Shown here: one piece after another, positions 45,606 to 59,089 of the stretch
Layout: each line of letters opens with the position of its first letter
Position numbering within the stretch: the first letter of the stretch is position 1
Assembly (NCBI GenBank): GCA_021442155.1
Contig: CM038225.1
Span: forward strand, 82,038,925-82,102,924
DNA: 64,000 nt
Reading direction: 5' to 3'
Source: Cymbidium sinense
Taxonomy: Eukaryota; Streptophyta; Magnoliopsida; Asparagales; Orchidaceae
Made by a program: the position numbers and the translations under genes
The notes under the pieces: model-generated
Databases searched by the model: none
The model's input: the letters and a program-made list of their open reading frames with translations, nothing else
What the model was told of the DNA's origin: nothing

Positions 45606-48600
45606 ATTTATTTTTAAATATGTATATGGGGGATCTGAGGGTGTACTTATTGAGATGATTGAGTATGACATTAAGGATAGTGCACTATCTCGAAAGATAG
45701 AATCACTACCTTACAATGGACCTAATCATGTAATAAGTACTCCTAAGGAAAGATGGGTCTTTGAATATACTAGAGATTTTTTTCTTACTTTACATGGATG
45801 AATAAAGCAGGTGTGGTGTTTATTTTTTGAGATGTGTGTGGAGGACACCACATAGATCTTGGGGGGGGAGGGTACCCAGATCAATTGAGGAATGATGTAC
45901 TATCTCGAGAGACAGAAGTCACCATCTACAATGGACCTAATCACCTAATAAGGACTCCTAAGGCCAATGGGTATTCGAATGTACCAGAGATCTTTCCCCT
46001 ACTTTACATAAAAAAGTAAAGTAAGGTTTATTTTAAGCCGAGTTTGTTAAGTTTCCTATAATTACATCCCAAGGAATAAGGTTCTTTTTAGAATACTCAT
46101 TAAAGTAAATGATCATTATCTCCAAAGATTTCAAAGATAGGACTATCAATTAATTGGTTATTTTTAGAAAATCAAGTAGGATTGATCAAAAAGGAGAGAG
46201 TTATTATCGAAACCAAAGGGAGATGAGTAGGGGATGCTCATGATACTAGAAAACCTAGTGAGCATCCCAATTTATCCCATGGTTGGGCTTTATATTTTTA
46301 AAATGGAGGAGAATTATATATTTGAGTCAAATTTTTATTAGAAATCTAAGGATTAGACTTCCATAATACAATATTAGAAACAGGATTTATACTTGTAGCC
46401 ACAACAACCTCATCTAAATCTAGGGAGCTTTGACAAGGCCAAAGCACCTAATCTAAGGCAAATTACTATATGGTTTATCTCCATAAGAAAGAATAAACCA
46501 CTCAACTCCCTAGCACCAACTCTTCCTACGCTTTTAAATCCATGTAGAAAGTCTTATGCTTTTACAAGCATTGTTTATTTAAAAGGGAGACTAAGTCCTT
46601 AAACTCACTCCCTAAGAGACTAGATCATGAAGGGCATGAATAATGACCTAAATCTAATATAAATTTTATCAAGTTTTAAATTAATTTTTGGACATTTTTA
46701 TTTAACACGGGCTATGGGATTTTATATGCCTAATGCATAAGAAAATCAGTTATGAGCCAAAATCAAAAAGAAGGAGGTGTGTTTCTACCGTAGCTCTCAA
46801 AGGTCAAGCCATTTTCTCTGGCAAAGGTGGAAGCCCTCCATTGGTAAGAGTGAGATAATATGATTTATGCATAATATGAGACATACAACATCCAGCTAAG
46901 GGGTTGCTAAATCTTTTATTATCTTGATTTATGTCCTAGGTTTTGAGGTTATGAATTATTTTGAATTGATTAATTGGATAAAAAAAAAGAGCCTAATCCC
47001 ATCCGCCGCTCAACAATCATCAAACAATTAAAAACTAGAAAATCATGTCATCATCTAATTAAATCATAAACATAACATTAATCAATTTATAAAATTAGCA
47101 AAGAATAAGAGGTCGATGTGGTCGTTCTCTACCACACAAAAAAGAAATGGGTGTGAAGCTCTACCTTTATACATCCCGATATAATGAAAGAATAAATTAT
47201 AATTATGAAGTGACAAGTGTCATAGGGGTCTTCATTCTTCATCCTCCATTCTTCACTTATTGTCCTTCATTCCTTCATCTTAGTTTGCTCCATTTCTTTC
47301 TTTCTTTTGGTTTAACTTGGGATGTAGTTTGCTCCAAGGCCTCACACGGTATATAAGACATTGTCTTATAACCAATGTTCACCTTAGCCCTTATAACACT
47401 TATCCTAATCCTAATGTAAAAATTACATTAAAAGGAAGGAAAGTAAATCTAATTACACCTGCAAAATAAATATTGGCTAAACACACCATATAACCAAAGC
47501 AATTATATGAATAATTTGGACTTAGTACCCCACAAATGGGTAACCAAGTCCACCTGTCCTAATTTGGGTTATGCTTAGGGGTATAAGCAACCTGCACAAT
47601 AAAAAAAGTATTTATATTCTTATTACAACGCCTCTCAAGCACAACTCCCTATAGAAAGCATGATTAGGTTAATATCAGCCTAACATCCAGACTACGCACA
47701 TACACCCTAACATCCATTCTAAAATAATACATCGCAAAACTAAACATTCATCAAACCATGCACCGCCCTAACCTAAAGCTAAAAATGGTGACTTAGTCTA
47801 ATGTGCATGTGTTAGAGCTTGTGTGGTATGTCCTAGCTAGGCTTTAGAGTTATGATTTGCTAAGTGTGAGAGGTTTAATTTATAAAAGGTTAATTAGATC
47901 ATTAGGTAGTTTAGTTGATTCGGGGAATTTTACTTAATGTTTTCTCTTGTTTCATGAAACCTACACTTAGCAACTAAGTGTTATAAAGAGAAGAAAGAGA
48001 GGGAGATTATCTCTGTTATCCCTACCTTAGGTGATTTCTAAGGTAAATTAATTAATGAATTTTTTTTAGTGAATGATTTATTATGTGTTTTAATTAACCC
48101 TTCAGTTTAGATTCACTCTAAATAACCTTATTCAATAAGAAAGGCATCTTAGGATTAGTTAGGGTGGATTACTATCACATAACACACACCCATTCATTTC
48201 TTTCCTCCATGTATGCCATGCATATGAATAATCCTAAACATACCTATACATGTAATGCAAATCTTAGCACACTTTGTTGATGAATGCAAAGAGATGTGAT
48301 TTGAAAATTTGGATATTCTATTTGTTAATTAGATCATCAATGCATGTATTTGTTATGTAGAAAAGATGGATTTTTCATCCATTAGCTAAATGCATATCCG
48401 CAAGTATAAAAGTTATAAGTGAGTATGGTACCATTATTTTCTATACTAGGGGCGTAAGGTACAAGACCTACTTATGGCTACTTAAAGCTTCGCAGCCCCG
48501 AGATCTCCAAACTGATATACCACTTTTCTTAGATACATTTAGATGTAAAAAAAGGACTATATGGATAAGGAATCATGCAAGAGATTATGTTTGATTTGGT

Positions 48601-50170
48601 TGTATGATTTACATGTGTAAAATGAAAGTCCTTCCTAAGTTCTAATATAGAGATGCATAGGAATATATTTAGACAAGTATTGTGTTCTTTTTAAATGAAC
48701 TATACACTTGCAAATCCTCTGTGAATCCATGTTAAGAAAAGGAAAGAGAACTTCATAATACATATCTTATGCTATCATCATGCAAGCTTATAAATATTTA
48801 TAACTACCATCACTTCATTTATAATCTTTAATTTATAAGTTTTTAAAAGAATAATTTTTTGGTTTAATAGTGATAATAGCCACTCATATTCTTAATTTTA
48901 GCCAACACATGCAATTTGACATAAAAGGAAATATTTTATTTAATTAATTTTTAAAATATATGAATGCATGATTTCATATAGCAAAAAATATTTAGTATGA
49001 TTGGAAAGAAATAAAGGAATGTAAGCACATGACTTCATTCACCATAATTAATTTCTTAGGACAATCATATAAAATAAGATCATTTAAAATGAATCAAAAA
49101 TATTTAAGCAAAATTTTATCTTTGAATTTGATTTGACTTAGAAAATATGATAAGGGTTTGCTAGTCCTAACCCATTTCCCCCATGTGTAAATTGGTTTGG
49201 TTTAATTTAGAATAATTAGGTTAATTTTATGTTTTGATTATGTTAAGGTGTGAATTAAATCCATTAATTAACCCATATGTATACCAGTTTAACATAATTA
49301 TCCATATAATTAAGAGTCAACATATGATATGCAACCACATAGAAATTAAATCAGTAATGCACTTAAGAAATGAAGGGGACTAATGCAATTGGCTCACAAT
49401 TATTAGTTAATTAAGCTAAAAGGTTTGATTAAATACTTTTATAACCCTCCTACACATGTAGTTTGATTATAATTTCCTTTGGAATTCTCGGTTACAACAC
49501 CTAAGAATCTACCCAAGAAATGAATGATTGAGTTTTGGAATGATTTTATTTTGAGTTTGATTAATTAAACTATTTAATGAAGTGATTAAGCCATTAATTA
49601 GTTGCAAATTGATTAAGTGTTATCTAAATAAAATAAACTTAAGGAAAAAGATTGGAAAAGAGGTCCTAATCTCATTCTCTATGTCCATTCACTATTTCAT
49701 AATGATTAGCAAGTTTAATTAATGAATTCATTACTATTTAATATGCTAATTAATCATTTAATTAATTAATAGAGAGATTAAGAATAAAATAAGTAATTCT
49801 CCTAATTAATCAAGCAATAAATTCCAAGAAAATCATGGGAGGTAGAGGTCATCCCACTAATCAATCTCAAAAAGTTTGGAATTAATTACTCGAATATTTA
49901 GAGAGTAATTAGCTTAATTAAATTTCTAATAAAACCTAAATTAAGTCAAAATAACTATTCAAAATTAATTGATTTTAATTTTCTATTATTCTCCCCTAAA
50001 TTACCTTTAAAATGAGTTTTTATTTGTATTTTTTGAATTTTTCTGTAATTAGTTATGAATTTTGGAATTTTCACTATTAAAATTAGATTAATTAAGCCAA
50101 ATTAAACTTCTAATCTCATCGGGCCATATGGCAGCTTATGCGGCATGCCGACGCAACACACTTTCCACGT
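45606..50170 (-). repeat. Repeat family X, copy C (minus orientation)
   Basis: Reverse complement of the X body seen at 21281-25905. Landmarks in order are CTATCTCGAAAGATAGA (45688), GGGAGATGAGTAGGGGATGC (46218), the AAGTAAATCTAATTACACCT block (about 47450-47469), one 250-bp internal element (48420-48520), ACATGTAGTTTGATTAT (49455) and TTTTTCTGTAATTAGTTATG (50036). It interrupts the Athila copy 2 remnant at 45605. No protein of note. Confidence 0.78.
45640..46020 (-). repeat. Two tandem copies of a roughly 215-bp unit at the end of X copy C
   Basis: Both units read ...ACTATCTCGA-AGA-AGA..., then ACAATGGACCTAATCA, TAAGTACTCCTAAGG or TAAGGACTCCTAAGG, and a TTTACAT word. The accidental frames at 45589 and 45834 share SRxxE...YNGPNHxIxTPK for this reason. 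Confidence 0.78.
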
Positions 50171-51239
50171 GGTATGATGGGATTGGTTATTTAAGTTGTC
50201 ACATCCGTTGGCTGAAACTAGCGGACGGACACGCTTTCTCTGCGGGCCGTCCGATCTGAAATTGGATGACCGAGACTAGTCCCATGATTTAGGAGGAAAT
50301 TAGAGAGATCTAAAGCATGATTTACGATGATCGACTCCATCCGGATCACGCAGAATGGACGTTCATGGACTGCCTTCTCCCTTATATACGGATGGTATCG
50401 AATCGATCACCTCGATCCGAGCTCTCGAATGAATCTCAAATTCATCAAACACCTGGAAAAGCAAAGCATTTAACGTGGAGATCACATGACATAATGATTC
50501 CTTCACGGCGACCAAGCATATTTACTCTAAGGTCGATTTCTAATATGGGATACCCTCACCTGAGTCAGCAGGTGGTAAGCAGGAAGCTTCATTTGGATGA
50601 AATGAAGCTTCTTGAGCATCAACGAAGCTTTGATTTGATGCGCTATCTAACACTAATCCATGACATATAGGTGATCCCCCTGATAGAACACCTTGCTCGT
50701 CGGGGAAGTAGGATTTGATTTGTTTTGACCTCGCCTTGGTCCAAAATGGTGCAAAGATTAATTTCAGAGGATTGTTGAGTTGTTGGATTTATCTCCTTAT
50801 TCTAGTTTTAAGTAGAGGCAGAAATGGGAAGCAAGGGTGCCCTAATGTAGCTAGAAAGCTCTAGGATTCCTTGGCTTCTAAAGCCCAAGTAGAATGAATA
50901 ACTTGTGTTTGAATGAGGGGGGGGAGTGGGGGCATATCTTACCTCCTCGGATGGTGGATGGTGGATTTGCCATTTTGCCAATTAATTGGATTGGCTAATC
51001 ATTTTGAGCTTGAAAATGTCCACATGGGTTATTTTGGGTGGTGAGGAGAAGGCGCCCATGTGATTGGTGAGTGAATTTCCAATGAGTGATTTGGGAGGTC
51101 AATTTGGTCTCCCGAATGGGTAACCCAAGCTCATGGGTCATGTTCACCACCCTCTTTGGTGCGTGGACAGAGTGGTGGCCTAGAAAACAAATGGACAAAT
51201 TCTAAGTGAATTTGGTCATGGGATATTCTTACGCTAAGG
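50171..51239 (-). repeat. GC-richer segment of repeat family X (copy C side)
   Basis: Inverted counterpart of 20046-21280. It includes CTTTCCACGTGG (50161-50172), GATCTGAAATTGGATGACC, TCATTTGGATGAAATGAAGC and CACCACCCTCTTTGGTGC (about 51147). The frame at 50317-50670 is unrecognised and lies wholly inside this repeat. Confidence 0.6.
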
Positions 51240-52920
51240 AAAGCATTTTGGCTATGAGTTTGATTTTGGTGGGAGATTTTGATTTAGGCCAAATTTCAAG
51301 TGATTTGGAGTTCATTTAATTTGATTTGGCTTAATTTGACCCATTTGGGTCAAGTTAGGTCAAATTGGGTTAGGTTAACCAATTGGCCAAATTTGGTAAA
51401 ACCATGGGTTAGTCCAAAATTAAATTATCATTGTATTATTGGTTTGGTTTAATTTGGTTTAGATTTGGTTTTGATTCATTTATTTATTTGGGTCAAATGG
51501 GTCAAGTTGACCAATTTGACCCATTTGACCAATTAAAATGGTAGTCATGGGTTACTTAGGCTTGGTTGATCATTTGAAATGTATCGCAGTTTTGATTTCA
51601 ATCAATTTTGATTTTATTTGATTTCAAGTTGTTTGATTTAAACCTTGGGTCAAGTGGTCAATACTGGAATTGGGTTAATTGGTCAATTGAAAGCTTTAGT
51701 CAAGAAACAATCAATTTGAATGATTTGACCCATTGCAATCAATTTAGCGGGGATCAAGATTTGACCCATTTTGGGTTTTTAGGTCAATTTGGGTCAACTT
51801 AGGCAAGGAGGGCCAATTTTTGGTCTAGCTCAAAGTGAGGCTTGGTCATTTTAATAATTGATTATGGATTGGTTTAGATCAATGGTTTAAATCAATTTGA
51901 CTCATAATGAATTTTAGGTCTAATTTAAAAGCTAAGTGTTAACTCAAATAAAAAGCTAGGTTTGAATTGGTTTGACCCAATTTGAGTGATTGATCATTCT
52001 AGGATGATTGTTGGTCATAATGTGAGGCTTGGGTGGCCTTAGTTCAATCCAATTTGGGTTGGATTAGAATTTGGCTCAAAAAGAGTCCTTTAGGCTACTT
52101 TAGGTCAAGTGGACCTAAAAGGGCGAACTAGCTTGATCATGGCTTGATTCAAGTTTAGTTGAACTCACATATGGACTTATGATGAAAATATAAATCCAAT
52201 TGCAAGTTGTTTGGAGTCAAATGGGTTTTGGTTCATTTGATAATTTCAAGTCAAAAGGATGAACATGAGTTTGACTTGGGTTAGTTTGATTTTGGCTTAA
52301 TGATTGTAGTTTATGTTTATATTTGGGCATGTGATTGAAGGAGTGATTGTTTGAAGAGAAAATCCAAGGGTTTGGATTAATTTGAGAATGATTTGACTGA
52401 ATCTAAGAAATTGGCTTAAAGGATATAAATTGGATTTGGATTTGAGTTTTGAATTTATATTGATTTGATTTTGGCCATTTGAATTTATTTTTCATTTATA
52501 TGTGTGAAAATAAATGAGAATATAAATGATCCATGAGAGAATCATGTGAATTATGAGTGATTTGATTGTGAATTTGGCTAAGGTAGGTCAAAAGGTTTGA
52601 AAAAAGGGTTTCGATTTGGATGATTTGGATGCCAATTGCATTTATAGTTGTGAATACAAATGATAAAATAAGTGATTTATAAAGAAATCACTTGACTTTG
52701 GGTTGATTTTAAGGGTTTGACTAAGCTTATGGATGTGATTAATAAGGCTTAGGAAGGTTTTGAATTTGGAATTGATCATGGGTTTCAATCATCTGGAATT
52801 GGAGTTAGATTTTGAATTGATTTTGGATTTCAGAAGCTTAATTGAGTTGGGATTTCTTTGAGATTTAAGAAAATCAATGGAGTTGGAAATGATTTGAGAT
52901 TTGATTTGGAGTGGTTTGAA
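51240..52920 (-). repeat. TTGACC/GGTCAA-rich tract (T3)
   Basis: Very dense, near-palindromic GGGTCAAGTTGACC-type words. Five TTGAC/GTCAA sites lie within 51492-51529. Its whole length is repeated by T4 about 2.13 kb downstream. Confidence 0.8.
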
Positions 52921-53430
52921 TGACTGTACATGGGCTGGATTTGAGCTATAGGGTAAGTGGTTACCTTAAATCCCTAATGCATAGCCTAATCCTATGATAA
53001 ACCCTTCTAAGTCTCTAGGGTTAGGTTAAGTGTTCACCTAATGGGGTGGTGGCGGGGCATGTCTCCCCCCTCCTTGGATCAGATGGTGGATGGCTAATTT
53101 GCCATTTTGGCTCAATGGCTTGGATTGGCTGATCGATTTGAACTTGAAAACATCCCACATGGGTCATTTTGGGTGGAGGAGTGAGGGAGAGTGGTTGCCC
53201 ATATGATTGGTGAGTGAATATGGTGAGATAAGTGTCCAAGGGTGATTGGGGAGGTTGGGTTGGCCTCCCCTTGGTCATGGCCGACCCAAGCTCATTGGGT
53301 CATGTTCACCACCCTCTTTGGTGCCCGTGTGGACCAATAGACGGGTGCCAAGTGGCCTTGGAAAATAAATGGGCAAATTCTAAGTGAAGGATACCCTTTG
53401 ACCTAAGGGTAAAGTGATCATTTGGCTATG
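52921..53430 (-). repeat. Short GC-richer X segment between tandem tracts
   Basis: Starts TACATGGGCTGGATTTGAG; from about 53040 it matches 50935-51230 (GATGGTGGATGG, ATTTTGGGTGG, CACCACCCTCTTTGGTGC). It marks the left boundary of the second tandem tract unit. Confidence 0.65.
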
Positions 53431-54880
53431 AGTTTGATTTGGACAGATTTAAGATTTTTTTAAAAAATGGGTTGGGCCAAATTTCAACTGATTTGGAGTT
53501 CATTTAATTTGATTTGTGACCATTTGGGTCAAGTTAAGATCAAGTTAGGTTGACCAATTGGTTGGGTCAAACCAGTTAGTCAAGTTCATTTGGACATATG
53601 GGTATTGGTTTGGTTTAATTTGGTTTAGATTTGGTTTTGATTCATTTAGGTTTATTTGGGTCAAATGGGTCAAGTTGACCAATTTGGCCCATTTGACTCA
53701 ATTGGGTTAGGTCATGGGTTGGTTTAGGCTTGGTTAATCATTTGAAATATATTGCAAGCTTCGATTTCAATCAATTTTGATTTGATTTGATTTCAAGTTG
53801 ATTTGACCTTTCGAGTCAAGTTGGGTTCATGGTCAATTGGGCTAGGTTGGGTCTAAATGGTCAATTGAAGCTTTAGTCAAGTTCAATAATCAATTTGGAA
53901 TGAATTTGACCCATTGGTTGCAATCAATTTGGTTTAAATCAAGATTTGACCCATTTTGGCTTCTTAGGTCAATTTGGGTCAACTTAGGCTAGGAGGGCCA
54001 ATTGGGTTTGGTCTAGCTCAAGTGAGGGCTTGGTCATGTTTAATAATTGATTATGGATTGGTTTAGATCAATGGTTTAAATCAATTTGACTCATAGTGAA
54101 TTTTGGCTTATTTAGGTCTCATTTGGGCTAAGTGTTGACTTGTTCAAAAGCTAAGTTTGACTTGGTTTGACCCAATTTGAGTGATTGATCATTCTGGGAT
54201 GATTGTTGGTCACAATGTGAGGCTTGGGTGGCCTTAGTTCAATCCAATTTGGGTTGGAATAGAATTTGGCTCAAAAAGGGTCCTTTAGGCTACTTTGGGT
54301 CAAGTAGACCTAAAAGGGTGAATTAGCTTGATCATGGCTTGATTCAAGTTTGGTTGAACTCGTATAAGGACTTATGATGAAAATATAAATCCAATTGCAA
54401 GTGGTTCGGAGTCAAATGGGTTTTGGTTCATTTGACAATTTTAAGTCAAAAGGATGAACATGAGTTTGACTTGGGTTAGATTGATTTTGGCTTAGTGATT
54501 GTAGTTTATGTTTATATTTGGCATGTGATTGAAGGAGTGATTGTTTGAAGAGAAAATCCAAGGGTTTGGATTGATTTTAGAATGATTTGGCTGAATCTAA
54601 GAAATTGGCTTAAAAGAATATAAATTGGGTTTAGATTTGAGTTTTGAATTTATATTGATTTGATTTTGGCCATTTGAATTTATATTTCATTTATATTTGT
54701 GAAAATAAATGAGAAATTAAATGATCCATGAGAGAATCATGTGAATTAGGAGTGATTTAATTGTGAATTTGGCTAAGGTAGGTCAAAAGGTTTGAAAAAG
54801 GTGTTTTGATTTGGTTTGATTTATATTCATTTGATTTGGATGATTTGGATGATTTGGATGCCAATTTCATTTGATTTCAT
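53431..54880 (-). repeat. TTGACC/GGTCAA-rich tract (T4)
   Basis: Near-identical tandem copy of T3; for example TAGCTTGATCATGGCTTGAT occurs in both (about 52130 and 54326). It ends abruptly at about 54880, where X copy D begins in mid-unit. Confidence 0.8.
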
Positions 54881-57840
54881 CACAGGGGCCTCTCAGGATA
54901 AAGCCTTTTAGCCTCCACTCATCCTAATCCCCCATAACATTAATCCTAGCTTCTAATGAAAGATTATATCAAAAATAGAAAAAGTAAATCTAATTACACC
55001 TGCAAAATAAGTGTTAGATAAATATGCCATACAATCCAAGCAGTTATATGTATAATTTGGACTTAGCACCCTGCACATGGATAACCAAGTCCACCTGTCC
55101 TAACTTAGATTATGCTTAGGGGTTAAGAAACCTGCAAAAGAGAGCATTTATATTTATTTTTAAGCACCCCTTAAGCACAATCTCCTGTAGAAGATATAAT
55201 TAGGGTAATCTGACCTAACATCTAGCCTACGAAGCATACACCCTAACATGTAGTCTACAACAATACATCATAAAACCAAATATACATCAAACCATGCACT
55301 GCCCTAACATAAGGCTAAAAGTGGTGACTTAATCTAAGGTGTGTGAATTAAGGCTTATGTGGTATTCCTTAACTAGGCTTTGTTATAATTATCTAAGTAA
55401 GAATGAATTTAATTTGAAGGATGGCTTCACTTTAAGTGGCTTAATTGATTTATAAGTTTTACTTAATGTATTCTTTTATTTCATTTGGCCTACAATTAAT
55501 AACTAAGTGTTATAAAGTGAAGAAAAGAGAGGATCACTATCTTTTATCCCTACCTTAAGCCACATCTAAAGCAAATTAATTAAATAAATTTTCTTTAGAG
55601 AATGACTTATTACATATTTTAAATTAATCCTAAATTTAGGTTCACTTTAAATAATCTCATTCGATAAGAGAGGCATCTTAAAATTAATTGGAATAAACTA
55701 CTATCACATGACACATGTCTATTCATTTCTTTCCATCATATATAACATGCATATTGTTAAGTCCTAAATATATCTATACATGCAATATATTTTAGCACAC
55801 TTAAATGTAGATTGCATAAATGAGTTTTTATAGAAAATAGGATTTTCATTCATTAGCTAAATACACATTTAAATGTACAAAAGTTCTAAGAAAGTACACC
55901 ATTATTTTGCACTAGGGGAGTGAGGTAGGAACCTCCTTGGGGCTACTTAAAGTCGAGCATCCTTGGAATGTGCAGACTAATATACTCACTATTCTTAAAT
56001 GCATATGGATGTATAAGCAACTATAAGAATAGAAAATTATGCAAAAGTAAAATTTAATTTAATTAATTAATTTGTGTGAATGAATTAAAGCTCTATCTAA
56101 ATTATAATATCAAAATGCATGAGAATGAAATCAAACAGGTATGTTGCCATTGTTTTGTACTAGAGGAGTGAGGTAGGTACCTCTTTGGGGCTACTTAAAG
56201 CTGTGCGTCTTCGGAATGTCCAAACTAATATATCCACTAGCATTCTTACTTATGTTAATCAACACATGAATGAATGAAAGGAACTTCAGTTCATACACTA
56301 AGCTTATATTCACATACAGCTCCTATGTATGTATAGCTAATGTCACAACATGTATTATCATTCATTATTAAACTTTTGAAAATACATTTGAGATTTAATA
56401 GTGATAATAGCCACACATATTTTTTAATTAAGCCAACACATGCAAATTTGACATAAAGGAAATTATTTTATTTAATTAATTTTGAAAAGGAATGAATGCA
56501 TGATCACAAGAGGCATACAACATTTTATACAATTGGAGAGAAATAAAAGAACATAAGTATATAATTTCATTCAATCCAACTAATTCCTAAGGACAATCAT
56601 ATTAAATAAGATTATTTAGAACAAACCAAGGTTTCTTAAAGTCACTTTTGATTTCATGTTTATCTTGATTTTTAAAAAAAGGTGTGAGAAAGAGACTTTA
56701 ATCCTAATCCCATTCCTCATATGTGAATAATGAAAAGCAATTAGGTTGATTTTATGAATTGGTTAAGTTAAGCATAGATTAATTCAATTAATTAACCCTT
56801 ACCTATGTTACCTTAAGGTACTTAATTAAATAATTATGAGCTAATATGATATGCAATTAAATTGAAAAGTAAATAGCAATGCTCCTATGAAATGAAAGGG
56901 GCTTAATACAATTAGCTCATAATTATTTAATAATTAAGCTTAAGGAACTCACTTAATTACTCTTATGGTTTTCTCACACATGTGAGCTAACCATAATTTC
57001 ATTAGCTTTTTTAGGTTCTTGAACACTTAAAGCTCTACCCAAGATGGATTAAGGGAAAAATCAGATTTAATTAGATTTTTTTAAATCAATTAAACCAATT
57101 AATCCTTTAATTCACCTCTCTTAAAAAGAGACTAACCCAAAATTAATTATTATCTTGAAATGAGATGGGCTTAAGGAATAAGGTAGAGAAAGAGGTCCCC
57201 ACCTATTTACATAAACCATCCACTAGACTTACAATAATTTAAAATGACTTGAAATCCAATTTAGCTAATTAAGTTTCTAATTAGTTGCATAATTAATAAT
57301 TAGGACTTTAGTTGAAAAGAGATAGAAAATTAGAGAAAGGATTAAGAGGGAGGCTCCAATTCACTTCCTTATGTCTCCTTACTGTTCAATAGTGGTCAGG
57401 GAGTCCAAATAATTAATTAATCACTATTCATATGCTTAATCACCCCCTAATTAAGTTAAGAGGGTAATTAGGGCTTAATCAATCATTTTCTATAATTAAG
57501 CAACCAATAAATTTCAAAAAATAGGTGATGCAGAGGTCATCGCCCTAAACATCTGAACAAAAAGTTTGAAATTAATTGGATAATTAATTAAGGAGTAATT
57601 AAGCTAATTAAGTTGTTAATTAATCCTAATTAAGCTCTAATTACTACTCAAAATCTATTGAAAACATTTTTATTAAATTCTTCACTGAAATTTCTTAAAA
57701 ATAAGCCCTCATTTGTAATTTTTGGATTTTTCTACAATTAGTTATAAATTTTGAAAGTTTCAACCATAAAAATAGATTAATTAACCCTAATTAAATTCCT
57801 AATCCCGTTGGCTCCAAGTGGCTGCTGACGCGACGCGCTG
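54881..57840 (-). repeat. Repeat family X, copy D (minus orientation, truncated)
   Basis: It begins at the point corresponding to about 47370 in copy C, so its terminal 1.7 kb is missing. It contains the AAGTAAATCTAATTACACCT block (54992), two 250-bp internal elements (about 55880 and 56150), CACACATGTGAGCTAACC (56973) and TTTTTCTACAATTAGTTATA (57727). Confidence 0.78.
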
Positions 57841-59089
57841 ACACAACGTGCTTTCCACGTGGTGTGATAGGATAGGTTATTTAAGTTATCACATAATGTA
57901 ACCAAGTCAGCTGATGGCAGACGCGCTTTTTTGTGGACCATTCAATCTAAGATCGGACGGCCACTATTAATCTCATGGTTTAGAAAGAAAAATCAGAGAT
58001 TTGTGTGATCTAATCATGGTTGTGCATTTCGATGTAGAACAAATGACCCGTGATCTCTTTCCTTCATGAGTGATGAAAAGACGGATGGTCCGTCTTTCTC
58101 CATTCAATCCGAGCTCACAAAAGCTTGGATTGCTTCCAAAATGATCTCACACCATCAAGGGAAGGAGAGGAACACATCCAACGGTCAAAATTGCATGACA
58201 TATAAATTCTCTTCAAAAAGACCTACCACTTTGTCATAAACCTACGATTTTGATGAATTACCTCACTAAAGCTCAAGACCGATGGTGGGATCAATGGAGG
58301 TAGCTTTGCCTAGTAGAGACAAAGCCCTGTTAAGGAGCTTGGGTCTTGATTTGAAGTAGCTTGCCTTGGAGACCAAGATTGTTCTATTTGGCATTTGGTC
58401 TTGATTGAACTCCCCTCTCTGATGGTTATGGAGCTTGGAAAATGATTTGTTTGGCTTCAACTAGGTCCAAGGAAGGTGTGTGCAAGTTTGATTGAAGTTT
58501 GGTTGAGGGATGGATGAATTTGAATCAAGGAAGGCCTCCTGTATTTCAGTTTATCGTAAAATTTAGAAGGGAGAAAATGGGGGAGCTTGGTAAAGTAGGG
58601 AAAGGCTGTGCAAAACTCTCCTTCACACTCACTGGCTCAAACAAAGTTGAATGCCTCAATTTCCATTTGAATTGAGGGGGTAGATCCCCTCAATTGCTGA
58701 GGTTGATAGATGGGATTCAATCCCATTTTCTCATCGGCCAACTGCCGTCAGACCGCCAAAATTTTTTCCATCAGGTCCATGTGGCTCGTCAGGAGTGGGG
58801 GAAGGCTTGGGAGGTGGCTCAAGGTCTGATATGGGGGGAGATCTCTTTCCTTGATCCTTTGGGTGCTCAGTTTGGAGTGAAGGGGATGATATTTGGTTTC
58901 CTATGGTCCATGGCTGATCCTAATGTGCTTAGAGTGTACTATGAAGGCTAGGCATACTCTATTTGGAAATTAGATGGCTGCCCATATGATAGGAGAGTGG
59001 ACTTTGTCAAATAAGGGAAGAATCCTATGTGAAGAAGTTTTTCCAATGGCTAATCCCCTTGGATGGGGCCCACTTTACTTATGGGCAGA
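57841..59089 (-). repeat. GC-richer segment of repeat family X (copy D side)
   Basis: It contains GCTTTCCACGTGGTGTGATA (57851) and GATCGGACGG, matching the copies near 21230 and 50160. The frames 58266-58460 and 58694-58951 have no recognisable domain and are probably chance frames in the repeat. Confidence 0.55.

Noticed and set aside
50317..50670. 117-codon frame
   Set aside because: Falls in the GC-richer part of repeat X; not conserved as a frame in the inverted copies.
58694..58951. 85-codon frame in X copy D
   Set aside because: No domain; counterpart regions in the other X copies are not open.
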